This document shows positions 6,453 to 9,483 of a stretch of DNA of 9,483 nt, one piece after another. This DNA is from Bacteroidales bacterium. Lineage in GTDB: Bacteria; Bacteroidota; Bacteroidia; Bacteroidales; UBA932. Under the pieces are notes generated by a model. That model ran no database searches and was not told the origin of the DNA. It saw nothing but the letters and a program-made list of their open reading frames with translations. Made by a program: the position numbers and the translations under genes. The DNA lies in contig JAGDBY010000165.1 in the NCBI GenBank assembly GCA_017958765.1, positions 1-9,483 of the forward strand, written 5' to 3'. Every line of letters begins with the position of its first letter. Position 1 is the stretch's first letter.

Positions 6453-7184
6453 ATGCAGGGAAGGATTCTAAATCTGTTCGGAAGGGATGTCAGGGCTCTG
6501 AGCGACATCTTCTTCCCGAGGCAGTGCAGCGTGTGCGGCACATTTCTGGATTATGATCAAAAGCAGATCTGCGGAGAGTGCCTGGCCGATATGCCTCTGA
6601 CCTATTCGTGGGACTATCCCGATAATTTTGTAGAGAGGAGAATCATTGACAAGGGGGTCTATGTGGAGGCTGCCGCATCCCTGTTCTTCTACAGATATGA
6701 AGGATTCTCTCAGGTGATCAGAACATTCAAATATCAGGGAAACACGGCTCTGTGGAGGTTTCTCTCGGCCCAACTTGGAGATGTCCTGGCGCGCTGCCCC
6801 CGCTTTTCGGGGATAGAAGCGGTGGTGCCAGTCCCTCTCCACCCTCTGAAGCGGTACAGGCGAGGCTTCAATCAGGCAGAGATAATTGCAGCCGAGGTAG
6901 CGAAGGCTTTTGGGGTGAAGTCATACCCACATTTGGTGAGAAAACGGCGCTACACCAAGACCCAGACCGCTTTCGGGACCGGAGAAAGGACGTCGAATGT
7001 GAGAGGCTCTTTCAAGGTGACTGCAAGAATGGCAGTACGCCTGAAAAGGCAGGGTATTTGCAGGGTATTGTTAGTAGACGATGTTCTCACCACCGGAGCG
7101 ACTGTCGCCGCTGCGGCGGAGCCCCTTGTGAAAGAGGGATTCAAAGTGTCCGTTGCGACGCTTGCCAGTGTAGAACAGTTATAG
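6453..7184 (+). CDS. comF: ComF-family protein (zinc ribbon plus phosphoribosyltransferase fold)
   Basis: This encodes 243 residues, the usual ComF length. A four-cysteine zinc ribbon near the N-terminus (C25/C28 and C40/C43, preceded by LSDIFFPRQC) is followed by VVPVPLHPLKRYRRGFNQAE, the ComF signature near residues 128-147. A KRRYTKTQTAF segment comes next, then the PRPP-binding loop RVLLVDDVLTTGAT (204-217). The family is needed for DNA uptake in naturally competent bacteria such as Haemophilus (ComF) and Bacillus (ComFC). It is also conserved in bacteria not known to be competent, so a role in handling single-stranded DNA or in nucleotide salvage remains possible. No other competence gene is in the window. 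The start is fixed by AGGAGG 6 bases upstream. The promoter of the next gene begins inside its 3' end. Confidence 0.93.
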   Translation: MQGRILNLFGRDVRALSDIFFPRQCSVCGTFLDYDQKQICGECLADMPLTYSWDYPDNFVERRIIDKGVYVEAAASLFFYRYEGFSQVIRTFKYQGNTALWRFLSAQLGDVLARCPRFSGIEAVVPVPLHPLKRYRRGFNQAEIIAAEVAKAFGVKSYPHLVRKRRYTKTQTAFGTGERTSNVRGSFKVTARMAVRLKRQGICRVLLVDDVLTTGATVAAAAEPLVKEGFKVSVATLASVEQL

Positions 7185-7192
7185 TATATTTG
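7162..7192 (+). promoter_or_regulatory. Complete Bacteroidota promoter (TTG-N20-TATATTTG) for the plug lipoprotein
   Basis: A -33 TTG at 7162-7164 and a -7 TATATTTG at 7185-7192 are separated by 20 bases, the best match to the Bacteroidota primary promoter in this window. The upstream half lies inside the comF coding sequence. Transcription would begin near 7198, about 12 bases before the ATG at 7210. This suggests the plug lipoprotein can be expressed independently of comF. Confidence 0.6.
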
Positions 7193-7209
7193 CACAAACA
7201 CTTACGACT

Positions 7210-7662
7210 ATGAAAGCAATTAAGTATTTATCAATTATAATGGCTGCGGCACTCTGTGTTGCCTGCGGCGCATCCCAGAATGCTACTTCTACAAATCAGG
7301 ACGATATTCTCGGTTCCGGATTTGCCAGCACCAAAAAGAGTCAGAACAATTTCGCCATCCAGCAGGAGACTACCGACGATAAAGAGACAGCCACTTACTC
7401 CAACATCTACGATTATCTCGCAGGCCGTTTCCCAGGTCTGTCAGTGGAAGGAGGCAATAAGCTGGTCATCAGAGGTCAGGCTTCAGTCAACGGAGATACC
7501 GAGCCGCTGATATTGATCGACGGTATCGAGGGCCCTCTGGATCTGGTTAAACCTCAGGATGTTGAGAATGTCACCGTCATCAAGGACGGCTCCTCAGCAA
7601 TGTACGGATTCAGAGCTGCCGGAGGAGTGATTCTCATCCAGACAAAAGGGAACAAGAAATAA
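7210..7662 (+). CDS. Stand-alone SusC-type TonB plug-domain lipoprotein (no barrel)
   Basis: This encodes 150 residues. The signal peptide MKAIKYLSIIMAAALCVACG carries a lipobox-like CVAC, so Cys19 is probably lipidated. A low-complexity Ser/Thr/Asn/Gln region (21-62) follows. Residues 64-147 are a plug domain of the SusC type: IYDYLAGRFPGLSV (66-79), LVIRG (85-89), PLILIDGIEG (99-108), DVENVTVIKDGSSAMYG (117-133) and AAGGVILIQTKG (136-147). These match the SusC order 'G..PGV.V', 'IRG', 'PL...DG', 'I.V.KDA.A..YG.R', 'GVI...T'. In SusC a barrel of many hundred residues follows; here the gene stops 3 codons later, with a normal TAA and no barrel remnant beyond, since metK converges one base away. 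The short length with an intact lipobox and promoter argues for a real small gene rather than a decayed receptor. Function is unknown. Confidence 0.88.
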   Translation: MKAIKYLSIIMAAALCVACGASQNATSTNQDDILGSGFASTKKSQNNFAIQQETTDDKETATYSNIYDYLAGRFPGLSVEGGNKLVIRGQASVNGDTEPLILIDGIEGPLDLVKPQDVENVTVIKDGSSAMYGFRAAGGVILIQTKGNKK

Positions 7663-7679
7663 TCTAAAAGTTTTTCTTG
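7653..7679. terminator. Weak stem-loop across the two convergent stop codons
   Basis: CAAGAAA (7653-7659) and TTTCTTG (7673-7679) can pair as a 7-bp stem with a 13-base loop spanning the TAA of the plug gene and the TAG of metK. A and T dominate the stem and no separate U-tract follows on either strand, so it is at best a weak bidirectional terminator; chance is a fair alternative. Confidence 0.25.
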
Positions 7680-8884
7680 CAGAGGTCTACGCTGTCAAGG
7701 GCCTCCCATCCGAAGAAGAGCATATTATTCTCATAATAAGGCTCCCGGCCGAAGTGTCCGTATGTGGCTGTAGGGAGGAATATCGGATTCTTCAGTCCGA
7801 ATTTCTTGATTATAGCAGAAGGGCGCAGGTCGAACAGTTTCCCGATCTTTTCCGCTATTTCAGAATCTGAAATTCCGGTGTGTCCGGTGCCGAAAGTGTT
7901 TACGAAAATACTTATCGGCTCCGCGATGCCTATTGCGTATGAGAGCTGTACGGATATCTGATCGGCTACCCCTGCCGCTACCAGGTTCTTGGCAACGTAG
8001 CGGGCAGCGTAGGCTGCGCTTCTGTCCACTTTGGAAGCGTCTTTTCCGCTGAAAGCTCCGCCGCCGTGGGCGCTTCTTCCTCCGTAGGTATCAACTATAA
8101 TCTTTCTTCCGGTAAGTCCTGTGTCTCCGTGAGGGCCTCCGATTACGAACTTTCCTGTAGGATTGACGTGCAGAACGTAGTCGGTGTCAAACAGTTTGGC
8201 ATTCTGAGGCTCGAGCTGGGCTACTACGCGGGGGATGAGAATACTGCGGACATCCTCTTTGATCCTCTTCTGCATAGCGTCATCGCTGTCGAACTCATCG
8301 TGCTGGGTTGACAGCACTATCGTATGTATTCTCAGGGCTTTGTTGGTCTGAGCATCGTATTCTACAGTGAACTGAGTCTTTGCGTCCGGTCTGAGATACG
8401 GCATCGGAGAATTCTCCTGTCGGCGTATTGCAGAGAGCTCCTTGAGCATCATATGCGCCAGGGTGATAGGGAGGGGCATATAATTTTTGGTCTCATTGCA
8501 GGCGTAGCCGAACATAATCCCCTGGTCTCCGGCTCCCTGATTCTCTTCGTTATCTCTGTTGACGCCCTGTGCGATATCCGCGCTCTGTTCGTGAAGCGCG
8601 GAAATGACCGCGCAGCTGTCCGCGCTGAACTGATATTCTCCCTTGGTGTAGCCGATATCTGCGATAACGTTGCGGGCCACTTGCTGAATGTCCACATAAG
8701 CCTTCTCCGAGGAGGCTTCGCCGCCGACTATCACAAGGCCGGTACTGACAAAGGTCTCGCAGGCCACATGGCTGTCGGGATCCTGTCTTAGGAAATCATC
8801 GAGAATTGCGTCTGAAATCTGGTCGGCAACCTTGTCAGGATGCCCTTCCGAAACGGATTCGGAAGTAAAAAGATAAGTCTTCAT
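7664..8884 (-). CDS. metK: S-adenosylmethionine synthetase
   Basis: This encodes 406 residues from ATG 8884. MetK makes SAM from methionine and ATP, releasing phosphate and diphosphate; it supplies cytosolic methyl groups. The ATP and methionine site is GHPDK (14-18); the signature hexapeptide GAGDQG is at 117-122; the glycine-rich phosphate loop GGGAFSGKD is at 274-282; HVNPTGKFVIGGPHGDTGLTGRK lies just before it in two overlapping conserved parts. The reading frame is open 17 codons further (to 8935), but MKTYLFTSESVSEGHPDK is the family N-terminus, and the upstream codons coincide with a structured leader, so 8884 is preferred. The stop is one base from the convergent plug lipoprotein gene. 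Regulation is probably by a SAM-II-type riboswitch in the leader. All key motifs are intact. Confidence 0.97.
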   Translation of the reverse strand: MKTYLFTSESVSEGHPDKVADQISDAILDDFLRQDPDSHVACETFVSTGLVIVGGEASSEKAYVDIQQVARNVIADIGYTKGEYQFSADSCAVISALHEQSADIAQGVNRDNEENQGAGDQGIMFGYACNETKNYMPLPITLAHMMLKELSAIRRQENSPMPYLRPDAKTQFTVEYDAQTNKALRIHTIVLSTQHDEFDSDDAMQKRIKEDVRSILIPRVVAQLEPQNAKLFDTDYVLHVNPTGKFVIGGPHGDTGLTGRKIIVDTYGGRSAHGGGAFSGKDASKVDRSAAYAARYVAKNLVAAGVADQISVQLSYAIGIAEPISIFVNTFGTGHTGISDSEIAEKIGKLFDLRPSAIIKKFGLKNPIFLPTATYGHFGREPYYENNMLFFGWEALDSVDLCKKNF

Positions 8885-8940
8885 TTTTTTAGCATTTTTT
8901 TGATGAAGTGGTTGCAAGCAATCAAATCTCTCCACTTCTT
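8884..8940 (-). promoter_or_regulatory. SAM-II-like riboswitch in the metK leader
   Basis: Reading the minus strand, GAAGTGG (8938-8932) pairs perfectly with CCACTTC (8911-8905) as stem P1. Its 20-base loop holds GATTTG followed by GCTTGCAA, both features of the SAM-II (SAM_alpha) aptamer as I recall it. After P1 an 11-base A-rich linker leads to GCTAAAAAAA (8893-8884), whose last A is the first base of the metK ATG. TTGC in the loop (8917-8914) can pair with GC and AA of GCTAA across a bulged U, giving the H-type pseudoknot that holds SAM. Folding would bury the bases just before the start codon, so high SAM should block translation of SAM synthetase. Compared with my memory of the family there are two extra bases (AG) between P1 and GATTT. 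This rests on recalled consensus, not on a covariance search. Confidence 0.72.
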
Positions 8941-8949
8941 AATTTGCCG

Positions 8950-8957
8950 CAAAGTTA
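8950..8957 (-). promoter_or_regulatory. Bacteroidota -7 element (TAACTTTG) for metK
   Basis: On the minus strand TAACTTTG matches TAnnTTTG and would start transcription near 8943, a few bases before the first base of the riboswitch stem at 8938. That fit supports both calls. No good -33 TTG is seen at 19-21 bases. Confidence 0.5.
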
Positions 8958-8970
8958 TAAATCTTTTGAT

Positions 8971-8978
8971 TATATTTG
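8971..8978 (+). promoter_or_regulatory. Bacteroidota -7 element (TATATTTG) for the BACON lipoprotein
   Basis: TATATTTG matches TAnnTTTG; transcription would start near 8984. A TTTG at 8943-8946 is a possible -33 element but is 24 bases away, longer than usual. It is back to back with the metK element. GTTATA (8954-8959) and TATAAC (8979-8984) form an inverted repeat around the pair. Confidence 0.4.
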
Positions 8979-8992
8979 TATAACCGCCAATA

Positions 8993-9483
8993 ATGAAGAT
9001 TATGAAAAACAGGTTCCTTTCGTTTTTTGCCCTTTTATTAACAGTAGTATTCCTTTCAGGTGCATCCTGCACCAAAAACCCTCCGGTTAATCCGGGAGGC
9101 GGGGGAGGCGGTGGCGGTGCTGCCGCCGCTACGCTTAACGTCACTTACAATGACGGGGATGTAATGGGAGCGGGAGCTACTGTCAATGTGACGGTTAGCT
9201 CAAATACTTCCTGGAGAGTAACCACCAATGTTACCTACCTTACCATAACCCCTCCTTCGGGTTCGGGTGACGCTACCTTGAAGATCATTTTCCCTAAGAA
9301 TTCTACGGAGAACGAAAGGACGGCCGAGATTACCGTTACGGCTGGAGACTTGAAGAAAACAGTTACAATAAAGCAGTTGGGATTCTCTGAGTTTACCCCG
9401 ATTTCAGCGGTCAGAGCGCTCTATCAGGGTGCGGATACCAAAGTGACCGGTTCGGTGAAGATTAAGGCGAGCGTCATCAGCGA
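8993..9483 (+). CDS. Lipoprotein with Gly linker, BACON domain and start of a DUF5689-like domain (3' end cut)
   Basis: This is open for 163 codons to the window edge. The start may be ATG 8993 or ATG 9002 (MKNRFLSFF..., the more typical signal peptide). The lipobox is SGASC with Cys26 (numbering from 8993). A flexible linker of eight Gly and four Ala (35-46) follows. Residues about 47-129 are a BACON domain: NTSWRVTTN (71-79), PPSGSGDATLKI (87-98), ERTAEITVT (108-116) and KTVTIKQLG (122-130), the strand pattern and central Trp of this family. From about 134, FTPISAVRALYQGAD followed by VKIKASVIS matches the start of DUF5689, common in Bacteroidota surface lipoproteins. BACON domains occur in glycan- or mucin-associated surface proteins, so a surface-exposed role is likely. 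The C-terminal domain, which would decide the function, lies outside the window. Confidence 0.82.
   Translation, partial: MKIMKNRFLSFFALLLTVVFLSGASCTKNPPVNPGGGGGGGGAAAATLNVTYNDGDVMGAGATVNVTVSSNTSWRVTTNVTYLTITPPSGSGDATLKIIFPKNSTENERTAEITVTAGDLKKTVTIKQLGFSEFTPISAVRALYQGADTKVTGSVKIKASVIS

Noticed and set aside
7210..7662. Plug gene as a pseudogene of a full SusC receptor
   Set aside because: It has a normal start, lipobox, promoter and stop, and no barrel remnant follows; truncation remains possible but is not shown by the sequence.
8885..8935. N-terminal extension of metK by 17 codons to an ATG at 8935
   Set aside because: MetK proteins begin at MKTYLFTSESVSEG; the extension has no family match and coincides with the SAM-II-like leader.
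9095..9130. GC-rich Gly/Ala codon run as a terminator or repeat element
   Set aside because: It is in frame, codes for a linker after the lipobox, and has no following T-run; codon choices are mixed rather than a perfect repeat.
8881..9144. Minus-strand reading frame with a run of prolines
   Set aside because: It is the antisense image of the Gly8 linker of the BACON lipoprotein and overlaps the metK leader; no independent support.

Overview
The window looks like chromosomal DNA from a gut-type Bacteroidales bacterium. The evidence is a set of Bacteroidota hallmarks. There is a SusC-type TonB plug domain, a lipoprotein with BACON and DUF5689-like domains, and a C69 dipeptidase of the Bacteroidota kind. 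The likely promoters carry the TAnnTTTG -7 element, and most starts lack a Shine-Dalgarno sequence. Genus cannot be settled by eye. Coding density is very high: the largest gap is about 110 bases, two genes overlap by 4 bases, two by 1 base, and two convergent genes are separated by 1 base. I see no mobile element, CRISPR array, tRNA or rRNA.

Layout, left to right. (1) 1-1394, minus: most of an exported C69 (Ntn-hydrolase) dipeptidase, cut by the window edge. (2) 1448-3114, plus: a compact cluster of a small secreted protein, a small DUF4878-like lipoprotein and a short-chain dehydrogenase. (3) 3111-6406, minus: mutS2 and, upstream of it, the diadenylate cyclase gene cdaA, joined by a 1-base TAGTG overlap and both with non-ATG starts. 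(4) 6453-7662, plus: a ComF-family phosphoribosyltransferase-fold gene with a strong Shine-Dalgarno sequence, then a small lipoprotein that is a SusC-like plug domain with no beta-barrel. (5) 7664-8884, minus: metK (SAM synthetase), preceded by what looks like a SAM-II riboswitch abutting its start codon. (6) 8993-9483, plus: the N-terminal part of a lipoprotein with a glycine linker, a BACON domain and the start of a DUF5689-like domain.

Most genes are housekeeping (metK, cdaA, mutS2, comF) or exported accessory proteins. The three divergent intergenic regions each carry a TAnnTTTG element on both strands. The clearest regulatory logic is at metK: SAM made by the enzyme would fold the leader and close the start region. 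The clearest oddity is the stand-alone plug lipoprotein at 7210-7662. I found no obviously new multi-gene system.
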